64,000 nucleotides of DNA, taken from Rhodotorula mucilaginosa (taxonomy: Eukaryota > Basidiomycota > Microbotryomycetes > Sporidiobolales > Sporidiobolaceae). The stretch spans positions 372,001-436,000 of the forward strand of contig CP137867.1 in NCBI GenBank assembly GCA_034406715.1, given 5' to 3'. Under the pieces are notes generated by a model that saw only the letters and a program-made list of their open reading frames with translations, did not search any database and was not told the origin of the DNA. Shown here one piece after another: positions 24,201-34,880 of the stretch (position 1 is its first letter; the number at the start of each line of letters is the position of its first letter). The position numbers were made by a program, and so were the translations under genes.

Positions 24201-24472
24201 GTCTGACCACAAAGTAAGAATGGCTCTCCCCATCACTTGTTCGTGTCGATCCCTTTGCCCAAGCCTGACGCCTCGCACATGTTCGCCAGCCCATCGGAGC
24301 AGGCTACGTCGTCCGGACGCGCAAAGTCAACTCGCTCAAGCGGCAGCAGGCGTACGAGCTAGCGCTGCGAGCGTGGGTTCACACCGAGCAGCGTTTGCTG
24401 ACGACTGCCAGGTCGTATTATCCGCCGTTCGCTCAAGAGCCGGATGACCGAGGGCTTTTGAGCCCCATATAA
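21204..24472 (+). CDS. Beta-propeller inositol polyphosphate 5-phosphatase
   Basis: Twelve exons (21204-21666, 21739-21808, 21877-22374, 22446-22568, 22627-22744, 22807-23113, 23177-23313, 23375-23476, 23534-23756, 23823-24003, 24066-24213, 24290-24472) give 850 aa. The N-terminal half has WD-like blades ([44 protein letters not shown]). The C-terminal half, from about residue 470, is an endonuclease/exonuclease/phosphatase fold with the 5-phosphatase motifs [39 protein letters not shown] and SDHKP. It should remove the 5-phosphate from phosphoinositides or soluble inositol phosphates. The architecture resembles plant FRA3-type 5PTases more than synaptojanins, as no Sac domain is present. Intron 5 (22745-22806) is GC-AG. 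The N-terminus is uncertain, since the protein may start further upstream. Confidence 0.85.
22745..22806 (+). other. GC-AG intron in the 5-phosphatase gene
   Basis: The intron begins GCAAGT, carries a CTGAC motif and ends CTATAG. Splicing at phase 0 restores the blade sequence [17 protein letters not shown]. It uses the same GCAAGT donor as the GC-AG intron of COG1. Confidence 0.75.
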
Positions 24473-24567
24473 GTCTTTAAATATGCTTCCGAGTCGCCTT
24501 TGGCCTGTCACACTACAACAAAGAGAAGGAGAAAACGACATGTGTGTAGAATTTGGCTCTATTCTCC

Positions 24568-26738
<2,171 letters not shown>

Positions 26739-26920
26739 CTAGCTGCAATAATCTGGAGTGCAGACTGGCTCGACCGGAGCTTTCACTCGTGGCTGCAGGA
26801 CGGTGCTGTGGGAGAGCGAGCAGGAGCACGAGCAACTCGGCGACTTTGCCTCGTCTCGCGTCTCATCGACGACAACGGACTCGCTGATCTTTCCTAGAAG
26901 CTAGAACAGCCAGATCTACA

Positions 26921-28034
26921 ATGGGAAGCGACTGGGGTACGCTCTCATTCTCGGCCGAGCCCCTCCCTTTTGCTAGCCGTCCAGCTCGTGCTCACCTTGC
27001 TTCATCAACAACGCAGATGCATCGTCCGACGAGGACACCAAGAAGCCGACCACCACCGCCGCCGCCGCCCCGCCCATACCCGCAGTCGTCCCCAAAAAGG
27101 GTCGCTTCGCAGACGAGGACGCGAGCGACGACGACGACGTCAAGGACAGTTGGGACGTCTCGGACGACTCGGACGACGACGACGACAAGGCCAAGGCCAA
27201 GAAGCCGGCCGTCGTCGTCGGGTCGATGAGGAACAAGGGTTCGGTCAAGCAAAAGATTGCCGCGCGGGAACAGGAAGAGGCCCGCAAGGCTGAAGAGGCC
27301 GAGCGATTGGTGAGTCGAGACCTTTCAAGACCGGTGCAGGCGAACGAAAGGCTGATCTTGCAATGCGACGACGACGACAGAGACGAGAAAACGACCCGGC
27401 AGCGCTGCGAGCAAAGGCACGGGCGGCGCAGCTCCAGGCCGACATGGACAATGCAGCCGACCTCTTTGGCGGCGCAAGTGTCAACGGTGCGCTCGAGGGG
27501 ATGCTGCTGCCCGTCGCTCCGAATCTCAGAGTATAAGCTGACACGCAATCATGGACTGCGACAGACAACCCGCTGGACATGGCCTGCCGGACAAAGCAAG
27601 ACTTTACGGCCCTCGCGACCGCCGTCGCCGACCAGTTGATCCTCAAGCACGGCGCGTCCAAGTTCTTCGGCGGCTTTGTCGACGACCTCGCGCGAGCCCT
27701 CGCCGCCCCGATGAAGTCGGACGAGGTCGGCAAGGTGCGCGCGAGCCTCGCCGGGATCGCGATCGACAAGCAGAAACTCGAGAAGGCGGGAGCGGGCGCC
27801 GGGGGAGCCAAGGGGAAACCGACGGCGCAGATGGTCGCGCGCGGGAGGGAAGACTTGTCGAGCTTTGGTGAGGTGCTCGACGACGACGTCGCCGCCGCCG
27901 ACTTTAACGAGGACGAGGACTTTGTGCGTGTTCTCGCTCTCTTTTCCTCGCTGCTGCGCCCGCTGAATCTTCTGATTTCGGCGGACATGTAACACTGACC
28001 TGTGTCGTACGCTTCCGCGCTGCAACAGATGTAG
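26921..28034 (+). CDS. HCR1: Translation initiation factor eIF3 subunit j
   Basis: Five exons (26921-26936, 27017-27309, 27381-27486, 27565-27923, 28029-28034) give 259 aa. eIF3j/Hcr1 binds the 40S decoding centre and assists initiation, ribosome recycling and 20S pre-rRNA processing. Evidence includes the N-terminal MGSDWG and acidic region, the family block KGRFADEDASDDDDVKDSWD, basic coiled coil (QKIAAREQEEARKAEEAERL), the helical dimer region (DLFGGAS, ALATAVADQL) and the acidic C-terminus NEDEDFM. Animal eIF3j ends EDFM, which supports a last coding exon made only of ATG TAG. The first coding exon is 16 nt. The alternative is intron retention, which would end the protein 23 codons further on with an unrelated tail. 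Confidence 0.92.
28029..28034 (+). other. 6-nt terminal coding exon (Met-stop) of HCR1
   Basis: The 105-nt intron 27924-28028 (GTGCGT donor, CTGAC motif, CAACAG acceptor) is followed at once by ATG TAG. It supplies the conserved final Met of the EDFM ending. Confidence 0.8.
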
Positions 28035-28506
28035 ATGTGACGCTCGTCACCTATACCCGCCTCGCGCGCCGCTTTTTCAGCTTTCCACTTGCATAATCTC
28101 TTTCGCACTCGCACAGCTCGCGCACTCGTCCGAAAGGGGTGAGGCGCCGCGCCGCGCTGCACTGTGACTGATGGTAAACGACTCTATAGAACTACTGCAT
28201 GCTGACGAGAGGATGAGGAGAGCTGGCACTTGCGAAAAGTTTTTTTTTCTTTTTCTCCTTGCTTAAACTGCTGCCCGCGAGCGAGCTTCTGGCAGGTCAG
28301 AGCTGTAGAGGTGGGGGCATATGACACCGGTGTAGTACTTGTCGAGCCGAGCGTCATGACAAGAGTGCGGTCGCCGTCAGTGACATTTGCCAGAGTCTGG
28401 TTCCCCGCGGCTGAGTGCTCGAGAGCAAGACGGGCGCGTGTCGACTCGCTTCCTTCTGCTTCTCTCTTCACTTTTCCACAAAACCACATCTACACACACA
28501 GAAAAC
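28035..28506. promoter_or_regulatory. HCR1 terminator / FBA1 promoter
   Basis: This 472-bp gap precedes a gene expected to be very strongly expressed. It has a T-rich tract near 28239-28260 and a leader rich in ACA repeats just before the FBA1 start (context GAAAACATGG). No TATA box was recognised at a credible distance. Confidence 0.4.
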
Positions 28507-29391
28507 ATGGGTGTCCTCGACGTTGTTCCCGTGAGTACCTAGCCTCTGCCACTCGCCCCCCTCGCACACTATGGCTGACATGCTCTCTCTCTCGACGGCA
28601 GGCTGTTCGTTCATCGTCATCCTCGGGTCACCTCGGTTCCGCTCGTTCGCTCGCCATGCTCACCCACACAGCCTTGATGCGCGCAGGGTGTCGTTACCGG
28701 CGACAAGCTCATGAAGCTCTTCGAGTACGCTCGCGAGAACCACGTACGTTTCGCTCTCCTTGCACGTTCACGCTCGGCGGGTCTCCGGCCTGTTCCGGTG
28801 TCCTCGTCGAGAGAGAGCCGGCGAGCGGGTCGCCAGCCCGTTGCGCTGCCTCGTTACGCACTCGCAAAGCCCATGCTAACACGGTTGTATCCTGCTTGCA
28901 GTTCGCTATCCCGGTACGCCGCGACTCTCGAACTGATGACGAGCGAGATGATCGATGAAAACGCCCGCTGACCACCCCGCCTTTCCCCGGATGCAAATCT
29001 CTCTTTGCGCCTTCTTGTCTCTCGCTGCAGGCCTTTGTGAGTCTCTGTCTCTACACTCCATGCCTCGAGAAGCCGGCGCTGACCACCTCGCGTAAAATTT
29101 TCGTCTCCCCCGAATCCTTGATCCCACCCCCAGAACTGCACCTCGTCGTCGACCGTTGTCGCCGCGCTCGAGGGTGCCCGCGACTCCAAGGCGCCCGTCA
29201 TCATCCAGGTCTCGCAGGGTGGTGCCGCCTTCTTTGCCGGCAAGGGTGTCCCCAACGACAAGCAGCAGGCTTCGATCGCCGGTGCCGTCGCCGCGGCTCA
29301 CTACGTCCGCTCGATCGCGCCCATCTACGGCGTCCCCGTCGTCCTCCACTCGGACCACTGCGCCAAGAAGCTCCTCCCGTGGTTCGACGGC

Positions 29392-29424
<33 letters not shown>

Positions 29425-30326
29425 AAGGGCGAGCCGCTGTTCTCGTCGCACATGCTCGACCTGTCCGAGGAGTCCAAGGAGGAGAACATCGAGACCTGCG
29501 TCAAGTACTTTGAGCGCATGGCCAAGATCAACCTCTTCCTCGAGATGGAGATCGGTATCACCGGCGGCGAGGAGGACGGTGTCGACAACACCTCGGTCGA
29601 CAACTCGGCCCTCTACACCCAGCCGGAGGACATCCTCGACATCCACAACGCTCTCTCCAAGATCTCGCCCGCCTTCTCGATCGCCGCCGGCTTCGGCAAC
29701 GTCCACGGCGTCTACAAGCCGGGCAACGTCAAGCTCCGCCCCGAGCTCCTCGCCATGCACCAGAAGCACGCCCACGAGCAGCTCAAGACCAAGAACCCGC
29801 TCCCGCTCTTCCTCGTCTTCCACGGCGGCTCGGGCTCGACCAAGGAGGAGATCAAGACCGCTGTCGAGAACGGTGTCGTCAAGATGAACGGTGAGTTGTC
29901 CGCGCGCCCTCCCCCGGCATGCTTGACTTTTCCCTCGAGCTCGTTCTGACTCGTACTATGCATCGCAGTCGACACCGACACACAGTGGGCCTACGTGCGT
30001 ATAAAAGAGTCTGGACGAGGGTGGTCGCCTCGGTGCTGACCTCTGGGACTCGGGTTGCAGATGTCGGGCATGCGCGACTACTTCCTCTCGAAGCAGGACT
30101 ACCTCAAGTCGCAGGTCGGCAACCCGGAGGGCGCTGACAAGCCCAACAAGAGTACGTCGTGCCCGCTACCTGCTAAACAAGGCACCGCGCGTCGGACAAG
30201 AGCTGACCCGGCTGTTTGCGTGCAGAGTACGCCGACCCGCGTGTCTGGGTTCGCGAGGGCGAGAAGACCATGAAGACTCGCGTCCAGGAGGCCCTCCACG
30301 ACCTCCACACCGAGAACACCCTCTAA
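28507..30326 (+). CDS. FBA1: Fructose-1,6-bisphosphate aldolase, class II
   Basis: Eight exons (28507-28530, 28687-28743, 28902-28913, 29031-29036, 29134-29890, 29969-29994, 30061-30151, 30226-30326) give 357 aa. It is the zinc-dependent aldolase of glycolysis and gluconeogenesis. The zinc-binding region VLHSDHCAKKLLPWFDGMLE, the block EMEIGITGGEEDGV, FGNVHGVY and the phosphate-binding FHGGSGST are all present. The start MGVLDVVPG and the tail TMKTRVQEALHDLHTENTL resemble yeast Fba1. Exons 3 and 4 are 12 and 6 nt, coding FAIP and AF. Together they complete the invariant stretch FAIPAFNCTSSS without gaps against yeast FAIPAINVTSSS, so both tiny exons are well supported. Introns cluster at the 5' end, as is common in highly expressed basidiomycete genes. 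Confidence 0.96.
28902..28913 (+). other. 12-nt exon 3 of FBA1
   Basis: TTCGCTATCCCG codes FAIP, flanked by TTGCAG and GTACGC. Its neighbour, exon 4 at 29031-29036, is only 6 nt (GCC TTT), flanked by CTGCAG and GTGAGT. Confidence 0.85.
29031..29036 (+). other. 6-nt exon 4 of FBA1
   Basis: GCCTTT codes Ala-Phe between FAIP and NCTSSS. It is preceded by CGCTGCAG and followed by GTGAGTCTC. Skipping it would remove two residues and keep the frame. Confidence 0.85.
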
Positions 30327-30551
30327 AATGCTCGGCACTGAGAATCGGTCGCCCGCCCCGCGGTTGTCAACGTCAACCCTCCTCGGTATTTCTTTGCCCC
30401 CCTGTCTCTTATACATACCGTCCCGAGGTCGGGTCTACGACACACCGCGACCGGGCCCCGATTACCCTAGCATTCTTTCTGTTCATTGCGAGGAGACGAA
30501 GGCACGCTACACCCAGTAAAAAGAGTTCCCATCGAAAAAATGCAGTGTTTT

Positions 30552-30602
<51 letters not shown>

Positions 30603-30948
30603 CAGCCTCGTGCGCAGCAATACGAGAGGAACAACATGCTTCTCATAACCCGAGAGTGAGGTCGACCTTTGCGACGTGGACGCCCATCGCGGCCGGTCCC
30701 GTCGAAAGTCATCTTAAGCCGTGTCGCGCCAGCCATGTCTTCTCCGTTCGCGCGCGTCTTCGAACTCGGCATCAGCCCAGGTCCGAGCATTTGCATCTGT
30801 CCTCTCTAAGAGGCTGCGGAAAGGACAGGCAAGCATCGCGCGACGGGGAACTTGCTCAAGCGAGCGGCGAGCTTTTTTCGGCCGTGTCCATCAGCTCTGC
30901 AGTTACGTACACATATAGCGAACTTCTATCATTCCGTGGATGCGTGTT
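30327..30948. other. Convergent intergenic region FBA1 / FAHD1-like
   Basis: A 622-bp gap between two convergent stops. It contains the 42-nt CT repeat at 30556-30597 and otherwise no recognisable element. Both 3' UTRs and terminators should lie here. Confidence 0.45.
30556..30597. repeat. (CT)21 microsatellite
   Basis: An uninterrupted CT dinucleotide tract of 42 nt lies about 230 bp downstream of the FBA1 stop. It is a simple-sequence repeat, useful as a polymorphic marker. Confidence 0.95.
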
Positions 30949-32071
30949 CTACTTGGCCTTGAACTGGTAACCGCCTTCCCGGTCCTTGACGACATGCTCC
31001 AAGTGGTCCAGCAAGGTTCCGTCGGTCGATTCGAGTCCGGCCTCGATCTTGTCGCCGGCGACAACGCGACTGACGCCCTTGGGCGTACCTGTCCGCGAGA
31101 AGTTCGGTCAGCGAGGGTCTATTGAAGAAGGAGTTGTGTGTGAGCCTCACCCGTGAGGATCAAGTCGCCCTCCTCGAGGGTCATGATACTCGAGACGTGC
31201 TCGATCAGTTCCGGGATCCGGTACAGCATCAGCGAGGTGTTGTCGTTTTGCCTGACCTCGCCGTTGACCTGTCAAAAAGGAAAAGCCACATAAGCACTCC
31301 TGCAAGTACGAGGCGGGAGGGAGGGAAGCGCACCTTGTACCAGAGACGGAGGTTATGCGGGTCTTGGACCTTGTCCTTCGGGATGAACTGTCCGACGGGG
31401 CAGAAGGTGTCGAAGCCCTGTATGGAGGAATGTCACAAGGGTCAGAGAGGGTCATCCGGGAAACGCAGGGGAACAAGGTCGACGGACTTTGGCCGCACTC
31501 CAGGGAAGACCTTTTGCCTTGACAGCGTCTTGCATGTTGCGGGCAGTGTAGTCGATAGCGAGGGTCTGCGATTCTCATCGGCTGTGAGTACATAAGCTCT
31601 CACTCCCGGGGAAAGGAATGGCGGGTCGCGCACGTAGCCTGCGACATGGTCGAGAGCCTGTGCAGCGGTGATGTCGCGGCCGCCCTTTCCTATAATCACG
31701 CCCAGTTCAACTGTGCGCGTGAATCCTCTCAGTCAGCTCGGCCTCACAAGTCGCACAAAGCGTATGTGACCGACCCTCGTGGTGGCAGGTGATGCCCTGG
31801 GGGATCTCGACTTTTCCGTCGGCCGAGAGGGCGTACGAACTGGTCGGCTTGAGGAAGAAGAACGGCTCGGTCGGAGTCGCGTTGTTGAGTTCCTTGATGT
31901 GGGCAGCATAGTTCCGGCCGATCGCGACGCACTATGGACGCGGCAAGTGTCAGGTTGAGTGTACTGAGGGAGTCAAGGTGGTGTAGCAGGGAGCGAGCAG
32001 CCACGGTTCTCTCTCGAGACGAGGCTGACCTTCTTGCCGCGAGTGGCGAACTGAGCAGCAACGGAAGCCAT
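30949..32071 (-). CDS. FAHD1-like fumarylacetoacetate hydrolase family protein
   Basis: Seven exons (32071-32030, 31931-31775, 31710-31634, 31565-31488, 31417-31334, 31268-31151, 31088-30949) give 231 aa, the size of FAHD1 (acylpyruvase / oxaloacetate decarboxylase) and its yeast relatives. Metal-binding residues sit in [45 protein letters not shown] and [15 protein letters not shown] are family blocks. The substrate is probably acylpyruvate or oxaloacetate, but this cannot be settled by sequence alone. The N-terminus [14 protein letters not shown] is short and basic and could be a weak mitochondrial signal. Intron 4 has the unusual donor GTCCGT. It is divergent from FBP1 across 583 bp. Confidence 0.88.
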
Positions 32072-32654
32072 GTTGACGCGCACAGACTCTAGCTATAGCT
32101 TCAGGATGACGAGCAAGGGGGATTCAGAGAGGCCGCATGGTGAAATTCAGGTCCGCGGAGGAGCTTGGACAGCTCAGGGGAGGCTTTGTGAGAGGCGAGC
32201 GGACAAGCCGCGGCATCGTGCACGTGATTCCACAAGATCCGATCGGGGCCGTATGCGGCGCAGACGGGCAACGCTACGTAGCAGCAGGCGCATGCAGATG
32301 CAGAGACCCCGCTGGCGAGGGAGAGCTCGGTTGTGGGAACTATGATGCAGTTGAGGCCCCAGCTGTCAGTTCAGCTCCCCCCCGTGAAAAGCTGTCGAGA
32401 ATGACATCTGCCACGGCTCGCGAGGCGTGGCGGTCCGCGCCGACGAGAGCCGGAAGCGGTCGGGACGCTCGTTCTCCCTTCTCGCACTCTTCCTCCACCT
32501 TGATCCCATACATACAAGTGACACGCTGGCAGACGTCGCAACTACCAACGCGTCCCACTTTGCCGCTCAGCCGCCGACAAAGAAACTCCGAACCGCATCG
32601 CCTGGTTCCTCATCCGCACCTACACCCGCTCCCTCCCACGCAGCTCCATCCGCC
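32072..32654. promoter_or_regulatory. Divergent promoter region FAHD1-like / FBP1
   Basis: A 583-bp gap between divergent starts. FBP1 genes are usually glucose-repressed, so this region would be the place to look for carbon-source control elements. I recognise no specific operator. Confidence 0.4.
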
Positions 32655-34563
32655 ATGTCCAACACCGGATTCGACGAGGGCCCCCCCAAGGCAGAGATCA
32701 TCACTCTCACCTCGGTCAGTCTCGCTTCCTCTGTGGCCTCGTCACGCGAGGGCGGGATCTCTCCTTCTCGAGAAACCCCACGCCAGCTATTATTTTCTCT
32801 CGGCGTCACTCGCTGGAACGGTTGTGTCTAACATAGGCTCATGGGACGCATACTGACCCGAACTACGCACCGCATAACAGCACGTCCTGTCTCAACAGCA
32901 GCGGCATCCGATCGCGACCGGAGACTTGACCCTCCTCTTGACCGCCATCCAGACGACCTGCAAGTTTATCGCCACCAATGTCCGCAGGGCTAGCTTGCTC
33001 AACCTGTAAGTGACGCCTTCGAGCTCCAATAAACACCATCCGAGGCGAGCGGCGAGCTGGACAACATGTTTGACCGCGGCTTTCGGTCTATGCAGGATCG
33101 GCGTCGCCGGTACCGCCAACGTCCAGGGCGAGGACCAGAAGAAGCTCGACATTCTCTCGAACGACATCATGATCAACTCGCTCCGCGCTTCCGGCAAGTG
33201 CGCCGTCCTCGTCTCGGAAGAGAACGAGGACCCGATCATCATCGACGCCGGTCACCGCGGTCGCTACTGCGTCGTGTTTGACCCGCTCGACGGCTCGTCC
33301 AACATTGACGCCGGTGTCAACATTGGTACCATCTTTGGTGTCTACAAATGCGTACGTGTTCTCTCTCTTCCCATCTCGCCGTGCCGGGCGGGGAAACTTG
33401 GGCCCCGCCCGGCAGCTGATGTGCCCGGATGTTTACCCGTGCTGACCCGTGCGGATACGCGCAGGCGGACGACTCGGAAGGCTCCGTCAAGGATGTGCTG
33501 CGCCCGGGCTCTGAACTCCAGGTCGCCGGTTATTGCATGTACGGTTCCTCGGCCAACTTGGTCATCTCGACCGGACAGGGCGTCAACGGCTACACTCTCG
33601 ACAACGTGAGTCTTCTCTTTGGCCAACGTGCTTTTCTGAGGACCCTATGAGGTTGCCATAGCTGCGATGATAGTCTATGGAACGCCGAGGCTGACCCCGT
33701 CTCTTGCATGCAGGGTATCGGCGAGTTCATCCTGACGCACCCAAACATCAAGATTCCGTCCCGCGGCAAGATCTACTCGTTCAACGAGGGCAACTCTCTC
33801 TTCTTCCAGTGCGTGCAGCCCCTACTCCTTCCTTGGTGGCTGTGTAACTCGCCTGGAAGGATCGCGTGGCTGATCTTCCTTTGACGCCCGCGCAGCGAGC
33901 CGGTCGTCAAGTACCTCGAGTCGATCAAGTACCCATCCAATGGCAAGCCATACAGCGCTCGGTAAGCCTACAAGTCGCAGCGGACGCCTCCGAACGAGCG
34001 GCAAGCTGATCTTTCCCTTCCGGACCATTTTCTTTACCGCCCTCCTACCGCTCCTGATCCTCGCACCGGCAGCTACATCGGCTCTATGGTTGCAGACGTA
34101 CACCGGACTTTGCTCTATGGTGGAATTTTGTCCGTCCGAATCCATTCCAGCGTCGTATGAGGCCCTGAAGGGCTGCAGAGGGGGCCCGGGAAGCATTCCG
34201 GCGCTCCCTCGGCCTCCCTGGGTTTCCGAGTGTTTCTCGTGCTGACAGACCGTTCTGTGCTTTCCCTGCAGCGGTTACCCGAGCGACAAGAAGAGCAAGA
34301 ACGGCAAGCTCCGCCTTTTGTACGAGGGTTTCCCGAGTGAGTTTCTTTGCCCGGTCGCGCCTTCCGCACGCCCGTCCTGACGCGCTCTCTTCTCCTCGTG
34401 CGTAGTGGCCTTCTTGACTGAGCAGGCTGGCGGTATGGCGACTACTGGCACCGAGCGCCTGCTCGACGTCCAGCCGACCGACATCCACCAGCGCGTGCCT
34501 TGCTTCCTCGGCAGCAAGGAGGACGTGCAGGACCTCCTGACCTTCTTTGAGCCGTCAAAGTAA
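32655..34563 (+). CDS. FBP1: Fructose-1,6-bisphosphatase
   Basis: Nine exons (32655-32714, 32881-33005, 33096-33351, 33465-33605, 33714-33808, 33896-33961, 34073-34129, 34272-34336, 34406-34563) give 340 aa. It is the gluconeogenic enzyme that hydrolyses fructose-1,6-bisphosphate. The metal site is in [18 protein letters not shown], and [30 protein letters not shown] and [20 protein letters not shown] are all conserved. The start MSNTGFDEG matches the yeast N-terminus in register (GFD, then IITL). Intron 7 has the donor GTCCGT and is needed to join YGGIF to [11 protein letters not shown]1, coding the previous step of gluconeogenesis, lies 2.3 kb away with the FAHD1-like gene in between. Confidence 0.96.
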
Positions 34564-34880
34564 GGTGGCAGGACGTATGACAAGTGCATAGCTTGCGACT
34601 CGGAGCTCCTATGCATTCCCTTGGATGTCCCGGGTTCATCAACATCGGTCTCTCTTTTTGTCCACGCCGCGGCCGTTGTCCCCACCGCTTCCTCTTTTCC
34701 CTTCCGTGCGCTTGTACAGCCCAAGATGATTCTGAAACAACTGCAAATACTCTTCCTTCGAAACTCTTGAGCGAGAGTGCTATGGAGAAAAGCTTTTTCA
34801 CCTGCGATGACGACGCGGCCGGCTTCGCCACATGAAGCCGTTACTCGTTTCCAGCTCCACAACGCAAAGCTGCTGCAATC
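34564..34880. other. Intergenic region FBP1 to DOA1
   Basis: A 317-bp gap between two genes on the same strand. It should hold the FBP1 terminator and the DOA1 promoter. I see nothing else. Confidence 0.4.

Noticed and set aside
30556-30597. CT repeat as part of a mobile element
   Set aside because: There are no terminal repeats, target-site duplications or coding remnants around it. It is a plain microsatellite.
28507-34563. Reading FBA1, FAHD1-like and FBP1 as a true metabolic gene cluster
   Set aside because: The genes lie on both strands with separate promoters, and the genes on either side are unrelated. Proximity alone is not enough, so it is listed only as a lead.
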